Source: Monomorium pharaonis | Taxonomy: Eukaryota; Arthropoda; Insecta; Hymenoptera; Formicidae | Assembly: GCF_013373865.1 (NCBI RefSeq) | Contig: NC_050471.1 | Location: 14,760,983 to 14,824,982 of the forward strand | Length of the DNA stretch: 64,000 nt | Direction of reading: 5' to 3' | In this document: one piece after another, positions 1-11,631 of the stretch | How the letters are laid out: each line of letters starts with the position of its first letter | Position numbering within the stretch: position 1 is the first letter of the stretch | Position numbers and translations under genes: made by a program | Notes under the pieces: model-generated | Databases searched by the model: none | What the model was told of the DNA's origin: nothing | The model's input: only the letters and a program-made list of their open reading frames with translations

Positions 1-1
1 C

Positions 2-292
2 CTTCGGTAAATTGATGCCATTAACTTGTTCCTTAATATAGATTTCTGAAATTAACCTTTTTTGGTATCTTGATTCAGAATCTAATATCTTAACGTTATT
101 CCAATCAAACACGTGGTTGTTTTTTAGCATGTGTTCTGTTACCACGGAGTGTCTCGATGATTCCAATTTAAAATTTTTCGCATGTTCTTTAATTCTGGTA
201 CTTAAATGTTTCTTTGTCTGTCCTACATATGACACGTTACAATTTTTACAGCATATTTTGTAGACAATATTATTCATTAGATTTATGTCGAT
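2..292 (-). pseudogene. Penelope-like element, GIY-YIG endonuclease domain remnant
   Basis: Read on the minus strand, about 290 bases translate to a GIY-YIG-type endonuclease domain of a Penelope-like retroelement. A Cys-rich lead (CCKNC) is followed by SYVGQTKKHLSTRIKEH, the usual Y-V-G-Q-T and R-x-K-E-H block, then a His and a conserved tail toward position 1. In this family the domain sits at the C-terminus of the reverse transcriptase polyprotein and nicks target DNA. The reverse-transcriptase piece lies at 700-960 on the same strand in the expected order. The stretch between (300-700) is degenerate sequence of the same element. The element runs off the left window edge, so its 3' end is unseen. 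It is broken by stops and frameshifts and is not functional. Confidence 0.8.
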
Positions 293-699
293 TATGTCCT
301 TCTGCATCCTAATAAACATGTTTAATTTATTGAGACAACGAAAGCCAACCATGAACAAATCTTTATTAACAAAAGATGAGGCGGTTTCAGATATGGTATG
401 TGCCTAATATAAGGTAACACAAAATGTTTTTTCTTTATGCGCTGACTTTCAGTTTTAACTTGATTAGTTTGAGAGTCTGTGAGTTCCACTTGATTATTGA
501 AATGTATCTTAAGTCTGTTATTAATTTCATGAAAAATAAGATCTAGTGGATAACCGTTGTCTAGTAATATATTGATGCAATATTCTAGATTCTTTTGCTA
601 AAAAGCTGGATCTGACAACATAATTGCTTTATCTATTAGACTATAGATTGTTCCTATTTTGTGACAACGAGGGTGATGCGAGAAAAACGACAAATATCT

Positions 700-960
700 T
701 TCGGAAAATGTATCTTTATGGAACCAATCAATTATATGATCTTGTTGTTCTTTACTTTCAACAAAAGGTCCAAAAAGCTGAGACAGCGGTATCTTTCACG
801 TTCTAAAGTGAAATGAAGTCTCAAGTGGAAGTTGTTAAACATGTTGACAGTTTCGGTGGTTTTTGTCAGGATATCATCTACATATCGATAATAAATCGGA
901 ATTTCGAGTTTTAATGCTTTCAACGCTTTGTCCATTTTATTATAACTTTTAGCTTTTTCT
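700..960 (-). pseudogene. Penelope-like element, reverse transcriptase core remnant
   Basis: A minus-strand open stretch (732-935, 67 residues) contains YYRYVDDILTKT. The YVDD box is the metal-binding catalytic motif of reverse transcriptase, in a context usual for Penelope-like elements. It is followed by LHFTLERE and LSFLDLLL, matching the post-catalytic block (T-x-E, L-x-FLD) of these enzymes. It lies upstream, in reading direction, of the GIY-YIG domain at 2-292, which fixes the family. Only the palm region survives; the N-terminal and thumb parts are lost or frameshifted. Confidence 0.78.
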
Positions 961-1400
961 ACTTTCTCATCTTAAAAAATATAAGAAATATTAATTTTTC
1001 ATTTTTTTTTACAGAGCAAAAACAAATTTTTTTATGAGTTACACATGTTATTTTACGTATATAAAAATCAGTAGGAAACCGTAAATTTATATTTATGTAA
1101 ATATATTTTAACTAATACATATATTGTTTACCTTCTGATAATATTTATTGAATTGATCTATAACCAATATGTATTCATAAGCATCAAGCATTTATATATC
1201 ATCACGAAATCTCGGTACGCATATACGACCTTTGAGATTAAGTAACATTGCCGGTGACTGACAAAAGGATAGGTAACCGCTTTTCCGATTATAAAAGTTA
1301 AATAGTGTTATAATAAATGTAAATATAGCTCGGGTAATCGCACTTATAAAATTATCGCAGAAATTAAGTGACATTAGATACAGAAATAGTACAATTTTAA
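961..1400. other. AT-rich spacer, no gene seen
   Basis: No supported coding region. Short open frames here have no recognisable motif. Confidence 0.6.
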
Positions 1401-1499
1401 AAATATTCTTTTACTAGATTTGTTATCCTGAAATAAATTAGACAAGTCTGAGACTTGTCTAATGTATTTCAGGATAACAAATCTAGTAAAAGAACATTT
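1401..1499. repeat. 99-bp near-perfect palindrome
   Basis: Arms 1401-1449 and 1451-1499 are reverse complements with two mismatches over 49 bp and a 1-bp centre. The inner arm reads AGACAAGTCT. It could be a tiny foldback MITE or a cruciform-forming sequence. No flanking duplication is convincing. Confidence 0.85.
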
Positions 1500-1674
1500 T
1501 TATTGACCAAATAACATTTTACAGTGTAAACAATATGTAGACAGATATTTAACTAAAAAGGGTCTAAAAATAAGACTAATGAGCGTGTTTTGACATTCAA
1601 AACGCATCTAAAACAAGTTTAATATAAGTCTAATTTCTGTCTATATTTAGTCAAATTTGTCCAGGGTAAGATTC

Positions 1675-1925
1675 TTTGTTTTTGCGGAAAAGTGTACACA
1701 GAAGAAACCGGGAAGAAGATTAATACACGAATCAAAGAACACCAGTGGTAACAAATACGGCCAGCTTTCTCAATCAGGCTTAGCTAAACACCGATACTCT
1801 GTGAAATACGACAAAACTAGCTCTTTTTCAAAGTTACTTTGCTAGAAAACATCGTGAAAGTCTAGAAATGTTTAAACATTCTGATAATCTTAACCATGGT
1901 AAAGGTTCTCTTGGGTTTTTAATCC
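1675..1925 (+). pseudogene. Second Penelope-like GIY-YIG remnant
   Basis: On the plus strand, with several stops and frame changes, blocks typical of the Penelope-like C-terminus appear in order: TGKKINTRIKEHQ near 1700, then a block around SYFARKHRESLEMFKHSDN near 1835-1890. These correspond to the R-x-KEH helix and the R-E-A/L-E-I-x-K-H-x-x-N tail of the GIY-YIG domain. The orientation is opposite to the copy at 1-960, so this is an independent insertion. It is strongly decayed and has no intact frame. Confidence 0.6.
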
Positions 1926-2433
1926 ATTAAATCCCAAATAGACAATTTTCTGTGACTTTTTTCAGTGGTATTTTATACTATGAATCTAATCCTCAAAAAT
2001 TTCAAACTAATTTTTTCTTGTGTAAAATTTCCTGAACTTTTAATTTCAGTCATTAGAATTTCTCAAAAATACGATCTGGACCATTTATGTTAATTTATTT
2101 AAAAAAAGCTGATTTTTTCACTAAAATTTTTTTTCAATCAATATTTACACATAGAAATATTGGTTTTATGGATCGTTGATTACAATTCTGTTATCAGACA
2201 TGTAAAATTTAAGATAGCGGAGCCAATATGGCGGTCAAAAATGTTTGAAGTTAATCAAATTTACTGAAAATCACTATGTGAGATTTATTGAGTGACTGAT
2301 TACGAATTTGACATTAGAATTGTCGATTTGTAAACGGCGAATTTACTGTCATAAATGAAATAATCAAAACCACTCAAATTTCATCAACTTTAAAATTTAT
2401 TTGATTCATATGGGCGCAGATGAGTTATAAGTT
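1926..2433. other. AT-rich spacer, no gene seen
   Basis: No coding or structured feature recognised. Confidence 0.6.
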
Positions 2434-3166
2434 TGTTGCGCCTTGCGGTACAACAAAGGATTTTTGCCGTACCTTGCGGTGCGATAAAAGATCTTTCGGG
2501 ATTCGTTGCTGCCCAAGGAGTAGGAACTCGCGGAAAAAGGCGGTTTTTGTTGGCAGGGTCCTCAAATCACTCACTCACTGATTCTAAGTTAATTTGATAT
2601 AAAAGATTTATTTCATTGTGGTTGTACATTGGTTGCGGTCGGCGAAGGTGCCGCGTCGTATTACACTTGATTAGATACGGCGCGTGACTCGGAGTTAACG
2701 CGTCGTATCTTTGCTCGCTTGAGATTTGCTTTCGGCTAAGTCCCGAACTCGTACTTCACTCGTGCGGGCCGTACGTATCGGCTTGATTTCTAATCACTGA
2801 TCCCGCTGGCCGCTGTTCGGCAGCAGCTTAAATAGTGTCGCGGATTTAATTATTAGTGGGGGCATCGGGCCCTCCGCATGACCATATATGGTCATTCCTG
2901 CGCGCATCCGGCGCGCGGGAAATATTTGCGAGCTTAGCAACAATTGCCAAAATGCAGGTGTACATTTCCGGTGGCATGATTGCTAAGCTGGCTTCGCTAA
3001 TTCTTTAAGGTGGCTGGTGCGTTGCCCAGTGCGATGACCGGCCGGCAGCGCACGAGGCATGTGTCACCTGACACCTTATGATAGCGAGCCTTCCTCGGCG
3101 AGCTAAATGATAATTTGAATACTTTATTTGTAATATAATTTTATTGGTTGTGTTCCGCTCACAACA
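2434..3166 (-). mobile_element. Solo LTR (733 bp) of a Ty3/gypsy-like element
   Basis: A GC-rich island with TG...CA ends forming a short inverted repeat (TGTTGCG at the left, CTCACAACA at the right). It is flanked by a perfect 4-bp duplication AGTT (2430-2433 and 3167-3170), as expected for a gypsy-type integrase. Minus-strand orientation is inferred from a TATTTAAG box and a downstream ATAAAA-type signal in that direction. The TGTTGTG start resembles the LTR at 6940. No internal region or primer site adjoins it, so it is a solo LTR left by recombination. Confidence 0.72.
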
Positions 3167-3330
3167 AGTTGTATTCTACAAATTCAATTTTCTTTCATTA
3201 TTTTTCTCGTATTTTCTATATTCATGATATACATTCAAAAACTAAAAAATACAAAATATTGAACCAAATACAAAAAATTAAAAAAAAATTACAAATGGAA
3301 AAAGGGAAAAAACTAAAGGCTCTTTATTTA

Positions 3331-3386
3331 CAGTGGAACCCCGCGTTAGCGGACTGTTCGAGGCTTTGGTCCGCTAACGCGGGGTT
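3331..3386. repeat. Perfect 18-bp hairpin, pogo/Tigger-like terminus
   Basis: CAGTGGAACC starts at 3331. Stem arms 3337-3354 and 3369-3386 are perfect complements around a 14-nt loop. CAGTGGAACC directly after TA resembles pogo/Tigger terminal repeats. The outermost bases of the right arm have diverged. It is probably a minimal pogo-type MITE. Confidence 0.65.
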
Positions 3387-3691
3387 ATCTCCTATTGCTT
3401 GGTTTCACTCTCATTCCGTGAAATTCAGGGACGTAACGGTATTGCCATCTAACCAGTTAATGTTTACGCTTAAGACTAAATGTTTTCGATCATAAAATTG
3501 CAAGCAGAGCGTCTCACAAGGGGACCTTACGGGTCATGGAACACCGATTTTTTTTATACTTATAGGATTTGAAGATCAGTACCCGGACTTCAATTTCCTA
3601 AAGCAGTACGACGCGCTTCTCAAAAATACTCGAGAAAATCGATTTTGAAGATTTCCGATATCTGTAAGTACAGAAAATTTTAACCTATTGT

Positions 3692-3768
3692 CAGAGCCGC
3701 TCGTAGCCGAGCGCACAGAGCTCTAGTTTCGTAAGCGCGGAGTCGCTGGTTCGATTCTCGCTCTGGCC
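3692..3768 (+). ncRNA. tRNA-Thr(CGU)-like Pol III unit in left arm
   Basis: An A-box-like TAGCCGAGCGC (3704-3714) and a B box GGTTCGATTCT (3748-3758) lie at tRNA spacing. The block aligns without gaps to the D-arm to anticodon part of eukaryotic tRNA-Thr(CGU), with TTTCGTAAG placing the anticodon CGT at 3730-3732. Acceptor and anticodon stems pair poorly, so it is tRNA-derived rather than a working tRNA. It may still act as an internal Pol III promoter, as in SINE heads. Confidence 0.6.
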
Positions 3769-4270
3769 TCAATTTTTTTTCATAAGTTAATAAAGTTTTT
3801 TTTTTAATCCTATATCTTAACATTTATCAAATTGAAATGCTAATTAATTATTAAATATTTATTCGTTATTTTTTAAATAAAAATTAAATTGGCTCATGTA
3901 ATACTGACGAGTAATGTCAAATGTATTTATTATTAATATATTTTATAACATACATGAATTAATAACTCATAAAAATTAAACAACCATTTTTATAAATATT
4001 ATTTTTGTTTTTTATATTATTTTTGTATTTACTCGTAATCTCTTAAAAAGTATTTCATTTTCTTTAATGTTTTCCATTTTTTATACCAAATTTTAATTTA
4101 TTATAAATATTCGCATTTTCAATCAAGTAGTAATTAAAAATAAAAAAATGTTAATTTTTATTTAAAAAATAACAAATAAATATTTAATAATTAATTAGCA
4201 TTTCAATTTGATAAATGTTAAGATATAGGATTAAAAAAAAAACTTTATTAACTTATGAAAAAAAAATTGA

Positions 4271-4347
4271 GGCCAGAGCGAGAATCGAACCAGCGACTCC
4301 GCGCTTACGAAACTAGAGCTCTGTGCGCTCGGCTACGAGCGGCTCTG
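4271..4347 (-). ncRNA. tRNA-Thr-like Pol III unit, mirror copy in right arm
   Basis: Exact or nearly exact reverse complement of the unit at 3692-3768, with the same A- and B-box blocks. The two units therefore point toward the element centre. Confidence 0.6.
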
Positions 4348-4525
4348 ACAATAGGTTAAAATTTTCTGTACTTACAGATATCGGAAATCTTCAAAATCGA
4401 TTATCTCTAGTATTTTTGAGAAGCGCGTCGTACTGCTTTAGGAAATTGAAGTCCGGGTACTGATCTTCAAATCCTATAAGTATAAAAAAAATCGGTGTTC
4501 CATGACCCGTAAGGTCCCCTTGTCA

Positions 4526-5899
4526 GATCAAGTCAATCGTATCTATAGCCGTCCGAAAAATTCACATCTCGTACCTTTGTAATAAATAACATTCCCGAAT
4601 ATTTTATATTCCCTACACTTTTAATTTATTATTATTTTCCAACATATAATTTATAAATAAAATATTATCAAATTAGAAATCCAGCTTTGATTGCAATCGG
4701 TGTTCCTTTTTTTATGTGATTACATTTAAACAATTTATTTTAAATTAGTGTTGGCTATTTTATTTACACGTGCGTGAATTTTTCAAATAAAAATTTATAT
4801 AAAAATATATTTTTATTTATATTACACAAATAATATTTTAAAACAATTTTTTGAGACAATTTTTAATGACCATGTAGATAAAATAATAAATTCTTAAATT
4901 TAAAAAAATATTAGCCATTTCTTAGTCTTAAATGAATTAATTACAGATTAAAATCTTGCACAAATCTTTAAGAATATGTCGCAACTGCTTACGTACTACG
5001 TGACTTGCATTCCTTTCAAAATAATTTTGATGCTTTCATATTGATCAGCCATTTCAAATTTCTAAATCTTAATATCGAATTTGTATTTAATACAAAACAC
5101 ATATTGGAAATGGTTATTTTTAGACTTTTTGGGCCTCAAAATTGTAATATGTTTTATGGCAAAAATTCATTTAAAAAAAAGTTTATTTTTTTGAGTTACC
5201 GTATTTTGTTTAGGATGTGAAAAATGGAAAAACTGACTATGGGATCGTGTTCAGCGAGCCTTAAAACATCTAGGAAAACCTTTGTTCGTTATTTAGAACG
5301 CGACCGAACTTGAGTGTAGTAAAAGGTTTCATGGCAAAGATTGCCTTCTTCCAGTCCTTTGGGCCAAGTCCTAAATGGCAAAGATCTTTACCATCAATCC
5401 TTAAGGGGTTAAGCATCAATTGCAATGCAAGAAAGTATTGGAGCTTCTAATCCTGATGCTGCCCAAGCGCCTTGATGAAAGCCAAAACTGCGACGATTGC
5501 AAAACGTCGGCGCAATGCTGTATGTATCCAGACGCGGCATATATTCGGAAGTCCTTTCTATTACAAGAAATTTTGTAATTTATATAGTTAATTCGAATAA
5601 TTTGTATTTTATAATGTCAGTAATTACTTTTGCTTTAAATTTCCTTTAAGCTGACAATGAATGATTAAACATCGACGAATAATTAAGAAGAGGCGAAAGT
5701 TCCTTAATTATTAAGCAGCAAGTATGTTATACAGATAATGAAATGACAAGTGTGTTTTAGTTATTTATGTTTCAGAGTGTCACTTAGACAGTGACACTCA
5801 GAAATAAATTTATTATTAAGCTGACTGAACTACATCTAAGAATATAAGGTCATAGAATTGATCAGATATTAAAAAACGGAATAATTATGAAAGTTACGG
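4526..5899. other. AT-rich spacer, no gene seen
   Basis: Long AT-rich stretch. An open frame at 5005-5220 is low-complexity Phe/Ile-rich and is not supported. Nothing else is recognised. Confidence 0.6.
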
Positions 5900-6308
5900 A
5901 ACAATAGTAGGAATACTAGCCCAATAGGAACAATATTAGGAATTCTAACCCAGATTTATGCAGATATGAGCCGCGAAGTGGCGCGCATGTCGCTGCCACT
6001 CTGTAGAGTGCGTGACGTAGGGAAAAATTGCGTAAACATGGCCGCCTTTGAAAACCGATACTAACCGATAGTCGGTATTTGATAGAAGATACGGCGTCAC
6101 CGGAGGAAATTTTTGTAGGAAGAGTTGTTTATCAGGTGTAATCAGTACCTTCATTTAATAGTACTATTAAAAATCTATTTTCGCACGCCGCCGCTCCCAC
6201 CCATTGTAATACTATCCTCACGTTTGCATACACCATGCTATCTACATTTTATCCCTCTTTTTCTGCTTCTCTTTCCCTCTTTCTCTCTCTCTTTTTCACA
6301 CACACACA

Positions 6309-6348
<40 letters not shown>

Positions 6349-6690
6349 CACATTCTTAGTCATATGTTTTTTTTCCCTATTACTTGTGTCTCTCTTGCTC
6401 TCACTTATCGCGACATAATCTTTGCGTTCTCTCATACTATCTTCGCTTTCGTTCCCGCCCATTTTCTGTGTTTTTCGCTCTCGCTCTCACCTGTCGGGCA
6501 CCCTCGCCCCTATCCATTGTATATGTTTCTCGCTTTCGTTCCCACCTGTCGCACATTCTTGCTCACATTCGTCACCGTACTTGCGGCGTTGTATTAAGGA
6601 AACAAGTGTAAAGGATGAAGAAACGAAATGTTGAATATACGTTTAAATATTTTTATTTTTTGTAAGTTCAATGTTCAATTATAGGTATAA
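5900..6690 (+). repeat. Interspersed repeat family A, copy 1
   Basis: Matches 43195-44022 in inverse orientation. Shared blocks include CAGATTTATGCAGATATGA, an AGTACTATTAAAAATCTATT block, CCGCCGCTCCCACCCATTG, a CT-rich stretch with a CA/CG microsatellite (about 6298-6352), degenerate repeats of CTCTCGCTCTCACCTGTCG, and an AT-rich tail near 6630-6690. Apparent long ORFs here come from the microsatellite. No coding potential is supported and the class of repeat is unknown. Confidence 0.75.
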
Positions 6691-6699
6691 TATGTATTG

Positions 6700-6939
6700 T
6701 CGCTTGATATGATGTACCGAATTGTACCGTGTGTCATTGAACCCTTCCCGCTAGATCTACTTTCATCTTAATCTTTCGATCACGTGATCTTGATGAGGTG
6801 ATGTCATTGTGAAAACACGCCACATGTTCAATGCATTAACACGTTTATTGTACCATTATCATATTTATAATCTAAATATATTATTCTTAAAATATTTTAT
6901 TAAAATTAAAAATGATTAACCTTATATATTAAAAATAAC
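6700..6939. other. Spacer, nothing seen
   Basis: AT-rich sequence left of the LTR start at 6940; no supported feature. Confidence 0.5.
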
Positions 6940-7435
6940 TGTTGTGAATGTGATGCACTCACACCAAGAATGTCGCAATAAAAGTGTTAAGTGACACCTC
7001 ACGCATGCAACACCTGGCATACATACCGAGCGTCGCACCGGGTAATACACACAGTTGCAAAATAAACAACACCCAAAATCTCCTGATTTTGGATGAAATC
7101 TGCGTAGCCAGCAATTGCTGGCTAAGCAAGTGCACTGACCGAAGGCCAGTGACCGCGGAAGTACCCCTCGCCCAGTTATACGCCAAAAATCGGTGTATAT
7201 AAACACCGATGTAAAGATAACAAGCGGGCTTATTTGTATATCATACAGCGATGAACCTATGTCTCTCGACATTACATCTTTATTACGGGTTTTGTAATTA
7301 ACCAAGTCTTGTAACTCAGTGTGAAGAAATATATCGTGTTAAAATCACTATCGGCTTTATCTCTCACGGAACCTGACCCTGAGGAGTTACGGCAGTTATC
7401 TCCGATACCGTGTCTCGAGACCAAGGGGCACAACA
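6940..7435 (+). repeat. 5' LTR of the errantivirus-like element
   Basis: A 496-bp LTR with 7-bp inverted ends TGTTGTG...CACAACA. It has a TATA box (GTGTATATAAAC near 7191-7202). Four bases after its end a primer-binding site begins (TGGTGGCAGCG, 7440-7450), matching the complement of an insect tRNA-Leu 3' end. A primer site directly after the LTR shows it is a 5' LTR, not a solo one. The rest of the primer site and the internal region resume at 15795 after the Transib insertion. A matching 3' LTR was not found in the window. Confidence 0.8.
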
Positions 7436-7439
7436 AATC

Positions 7440-7450
7440 TGGTGGCAGCG
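7440..7450 (+). promoter_or_regulatory. Primer-binding site, left half (tRNA-Leu type)
   Basis: TGGTGGCAGCG begins 4 nt after the LTR. It is complementary to the 3' end (including CCA) of an insect tRNA-Leu. The site is cut by the Transib element; its remaining part follows the duplicated CAGCG at 15795. Confidence 0.75.
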
Positions 7451-7460
7451 CGCACAGTGG

Positions 7461-8859
7461 GGCCAAATCCTAAAAAGCTGGCCAAAAGTCGAAAAATAAA
7501 ATTTCGATTTATGGGATTTAAAGTACATAGATAGCTAGAAAAATGTCCACAGAATGTAACAGTATATTTTAAAAAAATCAATTATGTATACCTGCCAAGT
7601 ATAAGCCATTAGAAAAATGCCCTGCGCACAAGTAGTAGATCGATCGTTTAATGCAGAAAAAGAGTGTCATATTAAAAAATTCGCCAAAATTCGTAGAAGT
7701 AATCTTTTTTAATTTCGTAAACAGCGTCTTTTAGATGTGTTTAAGTAGATTATGTTTGCACATTTCAAAATTTATAGCAAAAGTATGTAAAATAACAATT
7801 AAACGATGTTTTAAGCAGAAATACATAAAAAATTTTCTCTTTATATTTTAGAAAAATAGAGAAACAGTTAGTTGCTCCACTCTGTTCCACTCTGTTTGCA
7901 ATTTTAAATTAAAGTTTAGGTTATTATCTAACAGAATCCACAATAAACAGCTGCTACTAGCTGCTACTTCGTTTTTTATGTACATTATTGTACGAAAAAT
8001 CATGAATTTATGTCTAAAATATACGGTAAAAGACGTTCATACTTCTCATTCTTATAAAAAAAGATTGTTATTATAAATGAAAAGAATATTCAACAATATG
8101 CAATATACAGTGATACATATATACTGATTTTTTAATGTAAAAACTGCTCACTTCTGATCGCTGTAAGTGACTTCTAGTGACTTTCTAGATATACAGTACA
8201 GATGTAGCGACTTTATAAGTATACTGTATAGTTAAACATATTTACTCTTTTAGAGGATAAATGACATTTTAAAAAGGATCCATGCTCTGCCTACTTTGCG
8301 TAGCAATTACAGATTAGTGCGAAAGTAACCTTCGCACAAATAACAAGTGGAGAAAGTAACTAAAAATATAACGCTGTGCGAAATACAACGTGAACAAATA
8401 TTTAAAAATTTGATAAAAATTATTCTGTGGATTATTGTAGATTCTATAAAATGGCAGATTCAGTACATGAAAGTAAGTACATTATTTTTGGTTTTCTGCA
8501 GAATTAATGAAAAATTAATAAAATACTTGCGAGTACGGTTTACTCTATTAAAATCAATTAAAAAATTCACTGATTTTGTCGATGACTACTTCTTTTTAAT
8601 TTAGAAAGTATAGCAGCATCACAACAGTATTGTAATTTTTATTAAATTAAATTTTTTTGCATACCTATATATCTCTTTGGTGAATATATTACTTAATTAT
8701 CATCTAAAATAAAATTTCATTTTGTTACTAAAAATTATATAATTAATTACGCGATTAATACAAATAATAATTACGCAATTTAATAATTAATTGTTAAAAT
8801 ATAAATATGTAATTGTATTGAAATTTTATTATACAATTTTTTAGAAACAAGTGGTTTCT
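7461..8859 (+). other. Transib 5' noncoding region
   Basis: AT-rich sequence between the left end and the first recognisable transposase codons. An open frame at 8347-8604 has no motif I can place. No promoter is recognised. Confidence 0.5.
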
Positions 8860-10827
8860 CGAGAGAGGAAATTTTTCAGCTACTGAAAAATAATTTTAAT
8901 GACAGTCTTTCAGTAATTTAAGACAAGATTCAAAATCAATTACACGAAAAATTTCAACGAACAATTACCTTATCAGAGAGTAAAAAAAGTACCATTCGCA
9001 AAGTAGTATATCAATTAAAAACAAAATGGCAAGATGTTAGCCGAATAGAGACAAAATTTTTTAATAAAAATAAAGAGTGGCTGAAAGTTATGATTTCGAT
9101 AAAGAGAAAGAAGCTCAATTATCCACAGAAAAAAAATGGGCCGACCAACATCGCAATTTAAACAATGTAGTGAAACGAAGAAAAACGGCAGAGATTCGAT
9201 CGCAAGTAAGTACTGAAGAGCTTTCTTATGCAACTCAGATGAAGTTGCGAGCTGAAGGAAATGTGAAGGCTGCTAAAATCGTGAAAGATTTGGCTTCGAG
9301 TAGTCCATCAAAAGCTGTTAAATATAGAAAATCGTTAGAATTTACTCCTGAAATTAGTCTTTCTGCTGATAAAGCTGTTTCGTTCATAATTGAGCCAAAA
9401 TTATCGCGAAATCAATATCAAGGATTAAAAAAACATAAGTTTAAAAAAAATGTCAACTGTATCTATCTTATAAAACAGTATATAAAGCCAAATGTAAATG
9501 TTATCCCGATAAGTTTTGTATCACAGTATCTGAAACAAGCGCTGAAGTAAAATTACAAGCTTTATTGTATCATACCATCAACCGAATTTTAACGGCTCAA
9601 ATGGATGTTATGAAATGTTTTTTAAATAAACAACTATCCAACTTTAATTTAATTTGTAAGTGGGGCTGTTACGGTAGCTCAGATCAAAGTAAATATAAGC
9701 AAAAATTCAGTGATGGAAGTACATCAGACACCAGCATATTTTTTACTTTGTTAGTTCCACTACAATTAATATCCACCGATCAAGATACTGAAGCAGAAAT
9801 TGTATGGAAAAATCCGAGATTTTCACGATATTGTAAGCCAATAAAAATAGAATTTGTACAAGAGACTACCGAGACTACTATTAAACAAATACAATACATC
9901 AAAGAACAAGAAGCTAAATTTGAAGTTTTTAATACCGTAATAGATGGAAAAGAAATAATTACTTATCAACTTGTTTTAACCATGTTGATGGAAATATTTG
10001 TAATGCGATTACGGATACCGTATCAACTCAACACTGTTACTTCTGTAATGCTACTTCAAAAGACTTTAATAATATCGATGCAATTTTAAAAAGAAACATT
10101 AATAGAGATAATTTATGTTTTGGATTATCAACGTTGCATATGTGGATAAGATTATTTGAATGCTGTTTACACATCCTTATAAATTAGGTATAAAAAAATG
10201 GCAAGCACGAGGAAGTGAAGATAAGACAGCGGTAGAAATTAGAAAAAAAAAATATTCAACAAAAATTTCGTCTACAGTTAGGTCTCATTATAGATAAACC
10301 AAAATCTGGATTTGGCAGTTTAAATGATGGGAACACTGCATGAAGGTTTTTTGAAAATTCATGCGTCTCCGCTTCTATAACCGGTGTTGATAAAGACCTC
10401 ATTAAAAGATTTTATATTATATTACAAGTAATTTCATGCGGTCACGAAATTAATATAAAAAAATTTCAAGAATTTACGTTAGAAACAGCTCGTAAATACA
10501 TTGAATTATATCCATGGTTTTATATGCCAACATCTGTTCACAAATTTTTGATTCATGGCTCTGTAGTAATACAGTCAGTTTTATTACCAATAGGTCAGAT
10601 GTCTGAAAAAGCACAAGAATCGTGTAATAAATATATAAAAAGATATCAAGAAGATTTTACACGAAAATCCAGCAGAACAAAACAATGGAAAATGTTTTCT
10701 TACGTTTGCTAGTGGCATCAGATCCATACATTTCAAGTTTAAAAAAATTGCCTTAAAAGAAATTGAGATCTTTATTACCAGAAACGTTAGCATTATTAGT
10801 ACCACCAGAAGTTTCTGTCTCTGACAC
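8860..10827 (+). pseudogene. Transib transposase, main part (broken)
   Basis: Several plus-strand frames give consecutive blocks of a Transib transposase, the RAG1-core-like DDE enzyme that excises and inserts the element. An N-terminal helical part (about 8860-9340) includes TEELSYATQMKLR. Next comes LICKWGCYGSSDQSKYKQKF (9645-9704), then RYCKPIKIEFVQETTE (9826-9873), a degraded C-x-x-C zinc region (about 10050), NDGNTA (about 10325), and YPWFYMPTSVHKFLIHGSVV with MSEKAQES (10510-10625). The first catalytic Asp, expected in the C-D-G motif, is Tyr here. The E of the SEKAQE block is kept. Frame breaks occur near 9550, 10090, 10330 and 10712. The C-terminus continues at 15191 after a foldback insertion. 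Clearly inactive. Confidence 0.83.
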
Positions 10828-11631
10828 TGACAAGGGAACGGACAGAACTGTCCCTCACCGATTTTAATGAGCTTTGGATATGTTGTAGAACATAAAAAAA
10901 TATTAGACCCATATTTTTTTTATCTGCGTATCTCGACGTTTAGGGGTTGAAACCATTCCTCGAAAATAACGCATTTTTTCGTTTTTTGCGAATATTTTTG
11001 AAAATATAAGGTTTATGAAAAAATGTTTTATACGAAAGTTTTATGGCATTTTATACTCTTTACAATAGTATATTTATATTTTTTAAAAGTTTCAAATTTT
11101 TTAATTTATCCCACCCTTCACCTCTTTTTTTTCAACATTTAAAAAATTTTGTAAGGACAAAAATTAAAGAGCATTAAAAGCCGAATCCACCCATATATAA
11201 TAACATATGAGTTCCATCATTCTCAATTATTAGCAAAACGAGATAGTAATCTCGTGCTATAGGTGCCGCGCTAGAAGTAGTGTTGCGTTATTTCTTTAGT
11301 CACACTCATTAACTACCTCTTCTGCGTACATTTTTATATTAAAACATAAAAATGGATTAATCTTAATTATATAATACGCAACGCGTATTACACGATATAA
11401 AGCATAAATGCATATATATAACAAAAGTAGCATATATATACGTATGTGCCTACGTACATTTTCATTGTTACAAATGCGAATATAAATTAATATGAAGCAA
11501 AATATTTCTTAACATTTAAAACTGCAAATACAATATAACAAAATATATAATATCAAGAGAAAAATATAAAACATAAACTGCAATAACTATTTGCATAATT
11601 ATATTATTTACACTATATGCACGTAACACAT

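Larger units (their letters stand above)
3517..4522. mobile_element. Palindromic (foldback) element with CAAGGGG ends and 3-bp TSD
   Basis: A 1006-bp element that is almost entirely inverted repeat: arms of about 375 bp (3517-3892 and 4147-4522) around an AT-rich loop of about 250 bp. Ends are CAAGGGGACC...GGTCCCCTTG, flanked by TCA (3514-3516 and 4523-4525). Each arm holds a tRNA-like unit in mirror orientation. It has no ORF, so it is non-autonomous. The same CAAGGG ends and a 3-bp duplication recur on the element at 10831-15187. The superfamily is not assigned. Confidence 0.85.

Noticed and set aside
3692..3768. Functional tRNA gene
   Set aside because: A and B boxes are good but acceptor and anticodon stems pair poorly and the copy is embedded in a mobile palindrome.
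6125..6634. Overlapping frames around 6.1-6.6 kb
   Set aside because: They span CA/CG and CT-rich microsatellite repeat of family A and are mirrored at 43.2-43.7 kb; no domain.
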